Of a stretch of 64,000 nucleotides of DNA, positions 1 to 11,560 are shown piece by piece. This DNA is from Dermanyssus gallinae (lineage: Eukaryota > Arthropoda > Arachnida > Mesostigmata > Dermanyssidae). The stretch is taken from the NCBI GenBank assembly GCA_003439945.1, contig QVRM01002429.1, positions 310,001 through 374,000 of the forward strand, read 5' to 3'. The notes under the pieces were generated by a model. That model did no database searches, was not told where the DNA came from, and saw only the letters and a list, made by a program, of their open reading frames with translations. How positions within the stretch are numbered: the first letter of the stretch is position 1; the number at the start of each line of letters is the position of its first letter. Position numbers and translations under genes: made by a program.

Positions 1-42
1 CAGATATGTTTTTGATTTACCAGTAACAAATGAATTGGGGTG

Positions 43-83
<41 letters not shown>

Positions 84-717
84 CTAAATACTATTCTCAA
101 AATAAGTAAATCGAATTAGTCAATTCGAACCTGCTGATTTTCTGCACAGCGAGTCGGCCGCTGCCATCATCGCCAGTACCTGCAACTTAATTGTATGACA
201 CTTCTGCTGACATCTAGCAGCTTTCAGCAGTCAGGTTCAAGCAATTTACAGTGCAGATTCACTGCTATCGGGAATGGTAATTACACGTCTATGCAAGCAC
301 ACAAGCGAATAAAGCTATAGGGATCGTCGGAGATATCAGCTGTTTTTGTGCTTGTTCATTTATCGTCGTCGTCAGAAGAATAAAAAGAATTATTTGAAGG
401 CAATATAAGCAGCAGCAGCAGCAGCGGCGGCAACAACTAGTTATTTTCGTCTCGTCTTTCGACGGTAGAACCAATCGGTAGCAGCTTTTGGAGACAATGC
501 CGGCCAAAGTCAATGAGACGGGGCTCGATATACACGTCCGTTTTATCGGGTCCAACGCTGACCCAGGTCCTGGACACAGTTGATTAAACATCGTTCCGCT
601 GTATTTATACTGACGGGGTCGGCTTTGCCCACCCGCCAGAGATTTCCCCTATACTCGCTACTACAATTCAACAAGAGCAATAAGCGTGCAGACAACCGAT
701 TCATATGTTGCAAACAA

Positions 718-743
718 CATCAACGATCCACGGATCGTTGATG
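718..743. repeat. 26-bp near-perfect palindrome
   Basis: Two 12-base arms (catcaacgatcc and its exact complement) are separated by only 2 bases. It lies 2.6 kb upstream of the NPC1 start codon. It could be a protein-binding site or chance; nothing else in the sequence decides this. Confidence 0.6.
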
Positions 744-1686
744 AGTCACTATTGACCACCCTGCCACCTTTGCCAGACACATAAACCGCCAACAGCATAA
801 TAGGCTAACGATCATTATAGCTGTCCTAACTATGATAAAAATCACTATAATTATCATCATCATCTTCATCATTACCATCAGCTCAATCGTTATACAATGG
901 GGCCGGCGCCTTCTAAAACAACAGTGTTGCTAGTCGCAGTAACGACTACATACTCGTATTTCGATTGCATTTCTCTCTCTCTCTGTGTACTTACGATATT
1001 TATTAAGTATAGTAAGTAGAAAGACAGGGCGGAGGAGATAAAAGAGAGAGAGAAAGAACTTAAAAATCGCGACAAGTTCTCTTTATTAGCTTATTCGCAT
1101 TCGCTGCGGCGCGTGTTGATCTTGCTATGCCTGTTGCGAATTACGATACTCCTTTTTCGCTGTTACGTCATGCGTACATATACACGCATACAGACAGACA
1201 GACGCCCAAGGCACCACCAGAGACACCCATATCCACCTGCCTAATAATTCACCCACCCTTCACCTACTACAGCAACAACCATAACCGTATATGACAAGTA
1301 TACTTGTGGTAATGATGGTGATGATTATGATAACGATCTTTTGTAAGCAGGCACGACCGTGACGCGAATATATCGTGTCGTCGCCTAATTAATGTCGCAC
1401 GCTCGTGCAAACAATAGTGCAACTGGTAGCGTGCATTTGACTTGCGTTATTCGCCGCACCCGACTGAAAACGGTTGCTCGCACCCGATCCGGTTCAGCGG
1501 CGCCGCAAGCAGCAGCAGCAGCAGAAGCGAAGTTCGGAGCAACTCTTTCCACTCGACACAACAATGGAATGAGTGAGTGGTCACGAATATGAGATCGATA
1601 AACGACGATTTGACTGTTGTTTACAGCAAACAGTGCCGCCGAAACCAACCGCTGGACCACTGTTATAACAAGTACAATAATAGCAA

Positions 1687-1721
<35 letters not shown>

Positions 1722-2221
1722 AAAACAGCAATCGCAACAACAATGGTGACGTTGACGCCGGCACTGCCTGCTACCGCTACTGCCATAATTGGCAGAGGCA
1801 ACCACAGCTGCCACAGTTAAGAGGACGCTCAGCGAAAACGAAACAATCAGTCTTTCACAGCCACTTCCACCGACAACAAACTCTCGGCAAAGGTAAAGGC
1901 TAACTTACTCTGATTTCTCTACACGTAGCTTGATTGCGGTTGTTGGTCGTATTAGAATAACATAAGGGCCGGTTGCTATTGCAGTGGCATGCTGCATGAG
2001 ACGACTAACTGCTAGCCTCGGAATTTCTCAATCATCAGTTTGCTTCTCGTCTGTCTGACGTATACGACGTGATACCATATGATAGCTGCACGTACTTGGA
2101 CTGAGAGACCAGCGAGCTGCAGAGAGACAAACATATATGACAACATAGACGCATCTACGGTGCACAAGCACATTCAGAAGCTAGCTTTGTCGGGTCGTAT
2201 CAAGTCGGGCATGAACTACTA

Positions 2222-2224
<3 letters not shown>

Positions 2225-2265
<41 letters not shown>
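2225..2265. repeat. (TA)n microsatellite
   Basis: Pure TA alternation of about 40 bases upstream of the NPC1 first exon. It accounts for the Ile-Tyr repeats read through it. Confidence 0.95.
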
Positions 2266-3337
2266 CGAGACGTCTCTTAGAGGCGTCACGTAGAGCAACT
2301 TGCCGCGTCGTTTGGATACGCGTTCGGCAATGCGATGCGTCACTGTCATGTGCGAGTGCAACAATGTGTGTTAACAGTCAGTGGTCATTTTGTTCAGCCT
2401 TAATGATGCATGCATTGTGTGGATATCACATTGGTGTGAGATTTCGCTGTGTGAACGCGCGCATAGAATGCGCGTCCGGCGACACTTCTTGCCGGTTCGG
2501 TGTTCCCCGTCCTCTGTGCTGTGATAACAACGACCGATAGAGAAGGGTCTGGCACGAGATCGGCGATCAAGCTTGCGTGCGCAATATCTCCGTGCCTGCA
2601 ATGTTGCAACATATCTCTTTCTCTCGCAGCAACGACAAGTTAACCCGCAATGGCTGTTGACTGACTGGCTGGCTACATCTTGTCCGTTCGAGTTGTGGCA
2701 GTTATAAAGCCAACCGTCGCAGCCGCAGCTGCTGCTGCTGTTGATGCTGTTGTTGCTAATATCGTTGTTGTTGTTGTTGTTGCTGTGGCTTTTGTTGATG
2801 CGTTTGTTGTTGTTGTTGTCGTGATAATTGCTACTGCTCTGCGTCTTAAAGCGTTTGGTCTTGTTCTCTTTCCCCTTTTCTGCCCCTTTGTGTTTCCCTC
2901 CCGCTGATTCACTCTCTGTGTACCGTGTGGTCTACCATTTTCACATCACATTTGGTCTCGTTGTAACTGTGGTTGTTGTTGTTGTGGTTGTTGTTGATGT
3001 TACTACTATTGCTAGGCAAAACATCAACAACAGCAACAGCTTATATTCAACTACGACGCGCGGGCAGACGTGCGGGTCGGCGTTGCCAATCTGATAGTAG
3101 TGCATTTGGATGGATGGGTGAATGGCTGGTTGTGTGAATGTCGTCGCTCCATTCACGTCGTCGTAATCGTCGGAAGAAGCACGTAAGCGTACAGACAAAT
3201 CAGTAAATAAACAAACCAGCAAAAAGAAAAGCAAAAAGTAAACCAGCAAGCAAGCTCGAAAACTGACGGAAAAATCCGAACAAGACAGACACAGTTGCAC
3301 AGCCTAGGCCTGCGCGGCGGATCAGACTGCAGCAACA

Positions 3338-3565
3338 ATGAAGACACGAACCGCCGAAGCGCTGGCTGCATCCGCCAGCCCTGGCCTTTGGATGATTTTC
3401 TTCATTGTTCATACTTCAGTGCTGGTGGTGCCTGTCGTGCACGGCCAACGTTGTGCCTTCACTGGGAGCTGCTACTTCGACAAAAACATCGACAAGCCTA
3501 TTCCATGCGCCGTTGATCAGCCACCCGCCGAGTCACTTCCAGCTGATCTCTGGAACGAGTTCGTG
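3338..3565 (+). CDS. NPC1: NPC1 homologue, exon 1 (signal peptide and start of the sterol-binding N-terminal domain)
   Basis: Codons 1-76 of a Niemann-Pick C1 type protein, which in animals moves cholesterol or other sterols out of late endosomes and lysosomes. Seen: residues 17-34 form a hydrophobic core ([18 protein letters not shown]) and a signal cleavage site is likely near VHG-QRC (36/37). Three cysteines follow (residues 39, 45, 57) with nearly the spacing of the first three cysteines of human NPC1. The exon ends at a good donor (gtg|gtacgt, GT at 3566) in phase 0. The next in-phase exon, about 12 kb away, continues the family alignment exactly. In human NPC1 the residue before the third cysteine is an Asn that contacts the sterol hydroxyl; here it is Pro. 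The ATG at 3338 is chosen because it gives the complete signal peptide. Confidence 0.9.
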
Positions 3566-3591
3566 GTACGTAATGTCGATATTCACGCATG

Positions 3592-3701
<110 letters not shown>

Positions 3702-3790
3702 GGCTCACTTGCACACTTATTCCACCGTGAATTATTCTTTACTTTTTTGTATATTCGATTTTTGGAAATACATGTTGATCATGCAATAAT

Positions 3791-5925
3791 GTCAAGTCAA
3801 GTCAAAAGCACCTTTATTCAAGGGTCATATATGCCTAAGTATACATTGTTTTTAACAAAATATTTAACCTCTGACTATAATTAGAACATACATCAGGTCT
3901 GCCGACTTCGCAGACTTCGTGGAACTCTCCACGTGAATGTGTTGTTTACCTTTACTGAGCGCACAACTTCCAGTGATCTAACATTCACACCACTTCGCAG
4001 TCCATTATTTATCTATTTAAACATGGTCTGGTCAGTCCCGAGACAACACATGTTTTATACAGCGATAGATCACCTCGTTCGTGTAACGTACGTATTGGCT
4101 CAAGAAATACGCTTTCACGAGGAATATTACATCTTTTTGATATCCGTCTGATAAATTTGGCCTGTACCCTCTCAATGGCATTTATATCTTTTGCCATATA
4201 AGGAGCCCAAACCTGGCTGCAGTAGATGCATTTGGGTAAGACGACCTCTGTACAAATTCACATAGAAATCAGGATTTTTTTTTTAATGAAGCATCTAAAT
4301 ATGGTGCTGCATAGTTGTGAAGCAGAAGTGACGGTGGTAGTAATATGCTGAGAGAAGTCTAATTTGGAGAGTGACAATCACACCAAGATTACGAAAAAAT
4401 TTAACTACTGGTATTGCATCGTTAGCGAGTGTTTACAGTGGCGAACTGCCATCTGACGACACTACGGCACATTTAGGCACAGATATTTGCATCCTTTTCT
4501 CACAACACCAGCTTTCAATATTTGTAATTGCTAGATGAATAATACTTGTGCAATTGGCGACTGTTGAGTATATTTTTAAATCGTCCGCAAATAAGAGATA
4601 AGTGGCACCTTCTGGAATCACTGTCGATCGAGATCGAGGGCGTATATTCTGAACAGCAGGGGCCTAATGCACAATTCTTGCGGCACCCCTGAGGTGCAGG
4701 GGAGGGGGTAATTTTCTACGTTACCGATTTTGACGGTAAACTTTCGTCCGGTAAAGTGTGCTGACACCCATTGACAAGTTGTGGAATAAAGGTCAATACT
4801 TTCTAATTTTGTAACATAAATTTGTGATTCACCTTATCAAATGCCTTGGAAAGATCAAAATATATGCAATGAAATGCTCTACAAATATTTATGTGTAGAC
4901 TCCAATTGTGTATCATAGATATAAGTTGTGTCTCTGTAGAACGGCCCCTAGCAAAGCCATGCTGATTGGTGTCAACTAATTTGTTACACTCTAGAAACTT
5001 TTCAACATAATCAACGATTAACCTCTCCATTAAAATACACGCAATGGACAGTTGGGCCTCCGGCCGGTAGTTATCCTCTGAATCCTTAGCGCCTTTTTAA
5101 AATAAAGGCGTTACAATTGACCTTCGAAATAATGAAAGAACTTGCCCATCACAGTACGATCTCTGGAAAATGCACAGTAATGGTTTAGCGATAAAATTAC
5201 AAGTGTTTTTATTAAAAAAAACTGGTGGAATACCATCTGGTGTAAAACTGCACTTGTTCTTGAGTGTTTTGATCTTTTTAATTATGTCCTCGATTGAGAT
5301 TAAAAACTGCTTAGGAATAGTTTGGTTATGACGTCTTTATATACGCACGCGATCCGTCAGTGACGACGGCTGACCAGAGGTGTATATACAGAGGAAAACA
5401 GTTTGGAGAATGCTGCCGCCTTACTTCGGTTATTGTCAATAAGTACATTATCGACTTTTAGTAAAGGAAGTTCCTCACGACCTCGAAGTCGCTTATTCGT
5501 GTAGCGATTAAATTATTTAGCATTCTTAATAGATAGTGTTGACTCTTTAAGAATTCTCAGCCGTGTTGAGGCCTTTTTAAGTATTACTGAGATGCTTTCA
5601 ATCGCTAATTCATTTATGAGCTTCTCTAACCGTCGAACATGGTTTCGAAGACTCGTCATGTTGGGATTGGTATTATGGTTTCTCTGGGGCGTGAATACCT
5701 CGATAAGAAAGTGTATATAATCGATAAATATCTACATCTGCTCAATGTCAACGCATCTTGCAAAAAATGTCGTCCAGTTTACGCTCGCAAGATTCGTACA
5801 GATCGAGTCATAATCAGCCTTCCAGAAGTTAAACCCAGCACTCGGCCCTAAGAAATGAGATGAAGGGACCAGAATCAGGAAGCTGAGAGCCCGATGATCT
5901 GTAGCAATAGGCGGATCCTATTGCT
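3791..5925 (-). pseudogene. Decayed LINE (CR1/Jockey-like), 5'-truncated, antisense in NPC1 intron 1
   Basis: Read on the minus strand from 5925 down. First comes an end-of-endonuclease motif (IATDHRALSF, about 5910-5880). Then, over 5865-5400, an inter-domain segment typical of CR1/Jockey polymerases. The reverse transcriptase follows: TPDGIPPVFFNKNT (about 5240), an NYRP block (about 5070), GFARGRSTETQL (about 4950), the motif A line YFDLSKAFDKVNH (about 4830) and the motif C line LLFADDLKIY (about 4590). The distal RT/thumb segment ERVQAKFIRRISKR lies near 4160. Stops and frameshifts interrupt every segment. The 3' end shows short repeats of gtcaa (3791-3805 on the + strand), the kind of microsatellite tail CR1-type elements carry. 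The endonuclease start is missing, so this is a dead 5'-truncated copy. Confidence 0.85.
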
Positions 5926-6059
5926 ATTTAATGTATGTCTATATATTCCAGTAAAATATATGTCGTGTCGGTTTATATTTTGCGTTATCTTTAACACAAC
6001 ATACAACGGTTTGACTGTGCATGAACAAAACAGTAATAACTATAATGTAAGTTTTGCGC

Positions 6060-6096
<37 letters not shown>

Positions 6097-8334
6097 TGTG
6101 CACAGTACGTAAAATCTACCAATTCTGCCGTCCAGGCGGAGTCTCAATCCGTTGTATGCTGTGAAAAAAAATAACACAAAATAATAATCAATCACTAAAG
6201 ATATTTGACTAGAATATATAGACATACAACGTTATATAATGAAAATGCATTTATAAGGTTAAATATACAAAAAAACATAAACATTTGATACAGTAAGTGG
6301 GCAAAAGAGCCCATGCTTCAAATTATTCATAGTTCGGATTGATATATGTACCTAAATAAACATGTCACACTTTTATATTACGGGCGCGTAGCGCGGCAGC
6401 ATAAGCGGGCATGTTAAGATACCTAGCTTTTCCCCTAGGAGTCCGCGTGGCGGCATATTCGCTGACTCATAGCGGCATGGTTTATTATCTATTCGCAATG
6501 CGCATGGCTTAAAGGAAATTCAATCAACAATAGAGTTCGAACTGGTGGCACCCGGTAAATGGTAAACATTACTAGCACACTAGTACCCTACACTAAAATA
6601 TTTTTTTTAATAGTTAATCTTTTGTTAAGAACTATTGCGTCACAGAAGAATTGTGTCCCATTAAGGACCCACGATCCCGGTATTTATTTTGCAGAAATTG
6701 CTTTACTTGAATATGTTAGAGCGACCTCTCCGTATTGTACCTTCGACTAACCTAGCAGACCTCTCCGTATTGTACCTTCGACTAAGTTTCCGATATTCTA
6801 AGCTGCAATTTTAGATTACCCAACAGATAATGCCCTCCAAGTAAATTGTATAACCCTTTGTCTACAGTAGGCGATGGATGGCCACAATCCATGCCAGCTT
6901 GGTTGCTTTGCCGTAAGTAGCTGGACTTCGAAAACGCTCAGCAGGGATTAATGCATGCAATGTATATGATGCCAGCAGCTGCTTAGCTGCTGACCTAACC
7001 ATGATATGCCCTTTCTACAATTTCCTTTTTTAATTTTTGTATTTCTTTTTATTTTTAACGATTCATTACTGAAAATCGACATAGTCACTCGCTGTGGTAT
7101 GTTTCCTACATAAGCAACTGTTTGACATAAACCTATGATCTACCGATTGCATATATATATATATATATATATATATAGGAAAGAAGGACTGTTACTACTA
7201 CACCATATCACACTATTTACAAAACAGCACGGCGGTACAATGCAGCTCCCATCGGTAAGGACGATGCTAAGATGAGCTTTATTAAACCGCACGTACATAT
7301 AGACCGGTCATTTACGATTAACTGAGCCAAGTATTGCCGCTGTAGCATGTACAGTTGTACTTTCGCGAAGCAACACGAATAACTTACATGTCACTGCTCA
7401 AGCATAGCTGCTAGTAGTGGTCGAGGTGTCTGCACCTGCGTCCTGTTTCCTATCCTCTGCTCGTAAGCCCACCGGTTGTCTACCATTAAAATTTATTTTT
7501 CGGTCCTTCTCGTTGCCAAGGCCAAATCTAATAGATGGCCTGCGTTTCGACGAAGTGGGCTGAACACGTCTTTGTTACTTTCCTAAAATACCGCCTTTTC
7601 CCCCTGCGAGCTGCGTCGTAGCGGCCCGCCAAACCTCTCAGAGGCTCAGATAACACCTACCAAAAGATGGGGCGATCATGGCGTTTGCTGTTTACTACCC
7701 ACGTCCACGGTGACAAGCTGGTCGTAATAGTAATGCCTCAAACTGTCGCTTCGCTTTAGACTGACTTAAAAGTATCTTTAGGTTTCATTTCCACTATAGC
7801 GCCAAGTCAGGGTGCCGGGACGAAGGTTAATCTAATCCTTGGGCTACACGTTTGGAATGCCAAGTGGCAGCCGTTATACGTAAAACGTGATGAGGTTTTA
7901 CTTTAGTTCTTAATAAAGGACGTGGCTTCTCCGTTACTTTTGCTATACGGGAACTAAACCTCAACATACACTGTTTCGCTTGATGATAATGACGGCGGGA
8001 ACTAGACGACAATGATACAAGTGGCTCAATAGTGACGATGGAGAACGCCTTAGGACATCGTGTGCGGTGGTCCAAATCCACACGCTAGATTTAAATGTTT
8101 TTGTGATATAAGCTGCATCTCAATGTGAATACCTGTGTGCTCCTTAAATTCCACTGCCGTATATATTTGCAGGTATATAGAAGTGTGCACTCTAAGAAAT
8201 AACATGACTGTAGGCAACAATGGTTATAATTTAGCTGCGAAGCATCAAATTCTTCAGTTAAATATACACATCATATTTATTCACCATAGTTGTTGGTAGT
8301 AGGATTGGATTGAAACACATGGCCTGCTACGAAA
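5926..8334. other. Intron 1 sequence without recognised genes
   Basis: Mostly AT-rich unique-looking DNA with (TA)n at 6062-6092 and 7151-7178 and a 28-base direct duplication at 6723-6785. Short open frames (for example minus strand 7827-8081) match no family I recognise. The part just below 8335 may be the 3' UTR of the adjacent LINE, but I cannot place its end. Confidence 0.5.
6723..6785. repeat. Direct duplication of 28 bases
   Basis: The 28-base segment gacctctccgtattg... at 6723-6750 recurs exactly at 6758-6785 after 7 bases. It is probably a replication-slippage product. Confidence 0.85.
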
Positions 8335-9540
8335 TTATACCAATATATCGTTCACACGCGCCTGTAACGAGTTAGAGTCTAATGCCGAACATTTAAGAAC
8401 ATAATATCGACAGATATTGCACTCACCACACAACTTACATACACAGTCGTTAATATCATAACATTCACCTTTGAGGCACATATAATGGTGATAACCATGC
8501 CATGTTACCCTGCACAATAATAGTCGGTTACTTTGGAAGGCACGTTTCCATTTTTCTGAGCGAAAAGCAGGTACATCTGTGTAGTTACACATAACAAAAT
8601 GTACGTTTCGGTCTTCCCTGAATGCTCTGTACATGTCGAGTGTATTTGTACTGGTCGGTAATTTGTGTAGGACTAAGTTTTCTACCAGAGTACGTTCTCC
8701 GCATAATTCTAGTGCTAGGGTAGCTGACGCGTTCTTGGGTAATCCCAGCACACGCTTTACAAAGCACGCCTTTACGCGGTCTAAATTTTTGAGATCGCGT
8801 AATGTTAGGTGCGGCGCAATTACTGGGAGACAGTACTGGAGTTTCGGGGTAATTTTCATATTAAATATTTTCATTGCTGTGTCAAGATGTACGTCTCGAA
8901 TGTCCCCGAGTAGCATAATCGCCGCCGTGGCCTTTGCTCGCAGTTCCTCGATGTGTCTGCTAAAAGTCAGTCGCGGTGTCAGAGTTACGCCAAGATACGA
9001 GAAATGGTTAACCAGCTCAAGTACTGTTGATCTTGACGCGATGGTCGGTAATTATAAGTCGGTTCTCCACACACCATTTTGAGGTTTCATTTAAGTAGAA
9101 TTGTACGTGTTCCCGGGATTCGGCTAAGATGACGAGGTCGTCCGCGTAGAAGGCATGCGGTGCTTTCATTGTGCGTAGAAAGTGTACTAAGCCAGCAATG
9201 TACAGTATAAAGAGAAATGGGCTTGCAGAGTCGCCCTGCGCTACTCCAGTCTTTTGTGTAACGGGTTCGTTTATATAGTGATTTCCGTTTTTTTATGGTT
9301 ATAAAATTGTGGCTCAGCATATCTCGAATCAAATTAAATAGTTGGCCCTTAATATTAAATTTCTCTCGGAGGATTTCGAGGAGGCGGTCCCTAGGCACAC
9401 TGTCGATTGCGGTTTGAAAGTCGACAAAGGCCGCATACGTCATACTAAAGTTAGTTAAATATAACGCTATAAATACTTCTGAGTCTGCTATGCTAAAAGT
9501 ATCGTCACCTGAAATATCTCTTGGACACAGGAAGTGCATC

Positions 9541-9548
<8 letters not shown>
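8335..9548 (-). pseudogene. Decayed LINE reverse transcriptase, 5'-truncated at a (TA)n array
   Basis: Minus-strand reading gives the motif A line YAAFVDFQTAIDSVPRDRL (about 9440), motif B GVAQGDSASPFLF (about 9230) and the catalytic motif C line FYADDLVIL (about 9140). A thumb/tail region follows (8916-8335) with a cysteine-rich end (CVCKLCGECNICRYYVLKC, about 8450-8395) that resembles a nucleic-acid-binding knuckle. Frameshifts separate motifs A, B and C. The 5' end stops at the (TA)n array 9549-9576. The C-terminal layout is shared with the fragments at 21285 and 53790, so the three appear to be one family or close relatives. It is antisense to NPC1. Confidence 0.85.
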
Positions 9549-9577
<29 letters not shown>

Positions 9578-9591
9578 TTTGTTTTTATATA

Positions 9592-11239
9592 CGGGTGTTC
9601 AGAAAAGTTTTAAAATTTGTTTTATAGGGAATTATAAAATCCGTTATAGCAAGTATTTTTTTTCTAGTGGAACATGTTCTCTGAGAGGTCTTGTTTCGAA
9701 GTGAAAGTGAAATCATAAAAATCTATGACACTGGTGTCGTTGAGAGACATAGGAACATCAGATAAGTGATTATGAGACAAACAATCCTTTTTTACAGAAA
9801 CTAAGCGCATCGTCGTGTTCGTGAAGAAATTCCTTCTACTGAAGCACACACAGTGCCGGCTAAAATAAACGAATTTGCAAAAAGTGAAATGATTGGCTTA
9901 ATGTCCAACTCCCCAAATTAATAACCATACGACAATTCACAGCGCCCAAAATGAACACATCAGACCCGGAATATGGACACATTTCGTGATTATCACTGGT
10001 ACCGAATCTATGGCGATCCCATACGTGGTTGCGGAGTAATTCAAATTTTCCAGAGGGCATATCAAGATTAAGTGCATGCGTAACCCTACTACTAAAGACC
10101 TACTCCATCAGATCAATCACCCGTCATAACTTTAGAAGCACACACAACTATTTATTATCTTGCAGTAGCTGCTCGAAGGTGTCTCCGCGAACCATTCGGC
10201 AGACCCGGTACCGCAAAGATTTCGCTGGACGTCTTGGAACATACCAGGCATTGCTCGATTGGCCTCAGCAGCGTAGGTAACTTTGGCGAACAGCTCTTAC
10301 CGGAACTCGATTGGACACCGTCTTGTGTAAAACAAGCTTCAGCCGTGAAAAACACAGGGGCAGGGAATTCCGCAACTTGGCATCTATTTTTCGCCGAAAG
10401 CAGCTACAGTAATCAACCCGCCGCTCGTAATCTGGATCCATCAGAGCTTGGACTTGCTATCGTCGGTACGGATGTAATCGCTCGCCTCTAAGCACACAGT
10501 GGACGGTACTGCGACTCGCACCATCACCACCGTTTCGGACCAGTTCCCTGGCGCTTGCTGAAGGACGATCGGCTATTTGTCTAAAGGATGCGTTTTTTCA
10601 TAGCTGGTGTTTTTGCTAGGGAATCTGGCGAATGGTTCGCGGAGGCATCTTCAAGCAACTACTTAAGATAATAAATAGATGTGTCTGCTTCTAGACCTAT
10701 GGCGAGTGATTCGATCAGATGAAGTATGTCATTTATGCATGCATTCGATCTTGGCATATTTTCTGGAAAATCTTAATTACTTCACAACCACGCATCGGAT
10801 CGCCATAGATTTGATAGAATAAAAATCGTCATGCGATGCACATTTGCGAATATGTGAGTTTTGCGCTGCGAATGGTCGTAGGGTTATGATTTTGATATAT
10901 TGGACATGAAAGCTTGAAAAAACTAATTGTTTTTCGAATTTTCTTCTAAACCACCATGCCGCTTCTTCTAGACACCGTTGTACGTTTGTATGTTTTTTTA
11001 CGACGAAACATTTTCTCACGAATACGACGATGCACTAAGCTTCTACATAGGAGAAGTGGTTGTCTCGTAACCGCACACCTGGTGCTTCTATATTGGGCAA
11101 CAACAGTGTCATAAATTTTAGTAATTTTGCTCTCACTCCGAAACAAGACTTCTCAGAAATCATGTTTCATTAAAAAATGTATTTGCTTCAACGAGGTGTA
11201 CAATGCTCTATATGTTTTCACTTTTTTTTCCGGACACCT

Positions 11240-11242
<3 letters not shown>
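9592..11242. mobile_element. Foldback DNA transposon: two ~610-bp inverted arms around a transposase remnant
   Basis: The left arm (about 9592-10204) and right arm (about 10622-11242) are imperfect inverted repeats. Matching landmarks include the outer ends (cgggtgttcagaaaag against caaggtgtccggaaaa), the block around cttgtttcg(a/g)agtga(a/g)ag, the atcgtcgtgttcgtga block, the gtgcatgc segment and the inner end ctccgcgaaccattcg. TA flanks both ends, and the outer neighbours are (TA)n arrays. The core (10205-10621) carries a decayed transposase reading. Shorter relatives lie at 11285, 14484 and 44259. The structure suggests a Tc1/mariner-like element whose termini have grown into long arms. 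I cannot give arm identity without an alignment. Confidence 0.75.
10205..10621 (-). pseudogene. Transposase remnant (DUF4817/Tc3-like) in the core of the foldback element
   Basis: Minus-strand reading gives LRGERLHPYRR, a stop, then QVQALMDPDYERRVDYC (about 10480-10410). One frame over it reads FFTAEACFTQDGV (about 10355-10315). I know this order from a common arthropod transposase group (HPYR..VQ.L.P.DY..R..FC, then FTDEA.FT.DG). The catalytic Asp of the second motif is Ala here, and stops and a frameshift interrupt the frame, so it is dead. The remaining catalytic motifs are absent. An N-terminal piece of the same protein type is at 50454-50705. Confidence 0.55.

Positions 11243-11284
<42 letters not shown>
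11243..11284. repeat. (TA)n microsatellite
   Basis: TA alternation of about 40 bases directly bordering the right arm of the foldback element and the left edge of the next foldback fragment. Confidence 0.95.
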
Positions 11285-11287
<3 letters not shown>

Positions 11288-11513
11288 TTGTTACGAAAGT
11301 ATTTGCGAGTTTTCATGCTGATTTTCCGGAGTCTTCTTCAGCTTAGTTTCTATATAAAAGAATTGGTTGTCTTGTAATCGTACATCTGGTGCTTCTATAT
11401 CGGGGAACACCACCAGTGTCATAGATTTTAGTAATTTTACTCTCACTGCGACACAAGACTCCTCAGAAATCAAACCATAGTGCCCAATCAAAAACGTTCG
11501 AACATTATTTGGG

Positions 11514-11515
<2 letters not shown>
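11285..11515. mobile_element. Foldback-family fragment
   Basis: Shares the arm landmarks of the 9592-11242 element in the right-arm orientation (ttggttgtcttgtaatcg, ctggtgcttctatatcggg, gtgtcatagattttagtaatttt, acacaagactcctcagaaatca). It is bounded by (TA)n on both sides. Its first 40 bases (ttgttacgaaagtatttgcgag) recur at 11852-11880 (ttgtcacgaaagtatttgcg). Confidence 0.65.

Positions 11516-11555
<40 letters not shown>
11516..11555. repeat. (TA)n microsatellite
   Basis: TA alternation between a foldback fragment and the tail of the SINE candidate; it may be the SINE's 3' tail. Confidence 0.95.

Positions 11556-11560
<5 letters not shown>

Larger units (their letters stand above)
1..3337. 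other. 5' flanking region and probable 5' UTR of the NPC1 gene
   Basis: No gene is recognised here. The stretch holds (TA)n at 44-78 and 2225-2265, CT-rich runs near 970, and many CAA/CAG and GTT/GCT trinucleotide runs (1500-1530, 1680-1745, 2715-2825, 2965-3000). These give spurious poly-Ser, poly-Asn, poly-Val and poly-Cys reading frames on both strands. The last 40 bases before the ATG at 3338 contain no in-frame ATG, and the start context (gcaaca before ATG) is favourable for arthropods. The 5' UTR and promoter therefore probably lie in the last several hundred bases, but I see no clear TATA box. Confidence 0.45.

Noticed and set aside
1385..1903. Overlapping open frames on both strands upstream of NPC1, rich in Val, Cys, Asn or Ser
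   Set aside because: They follow CAA/CAG trinucleotide runs, overlap each other on both strands and show no domain or splice support.
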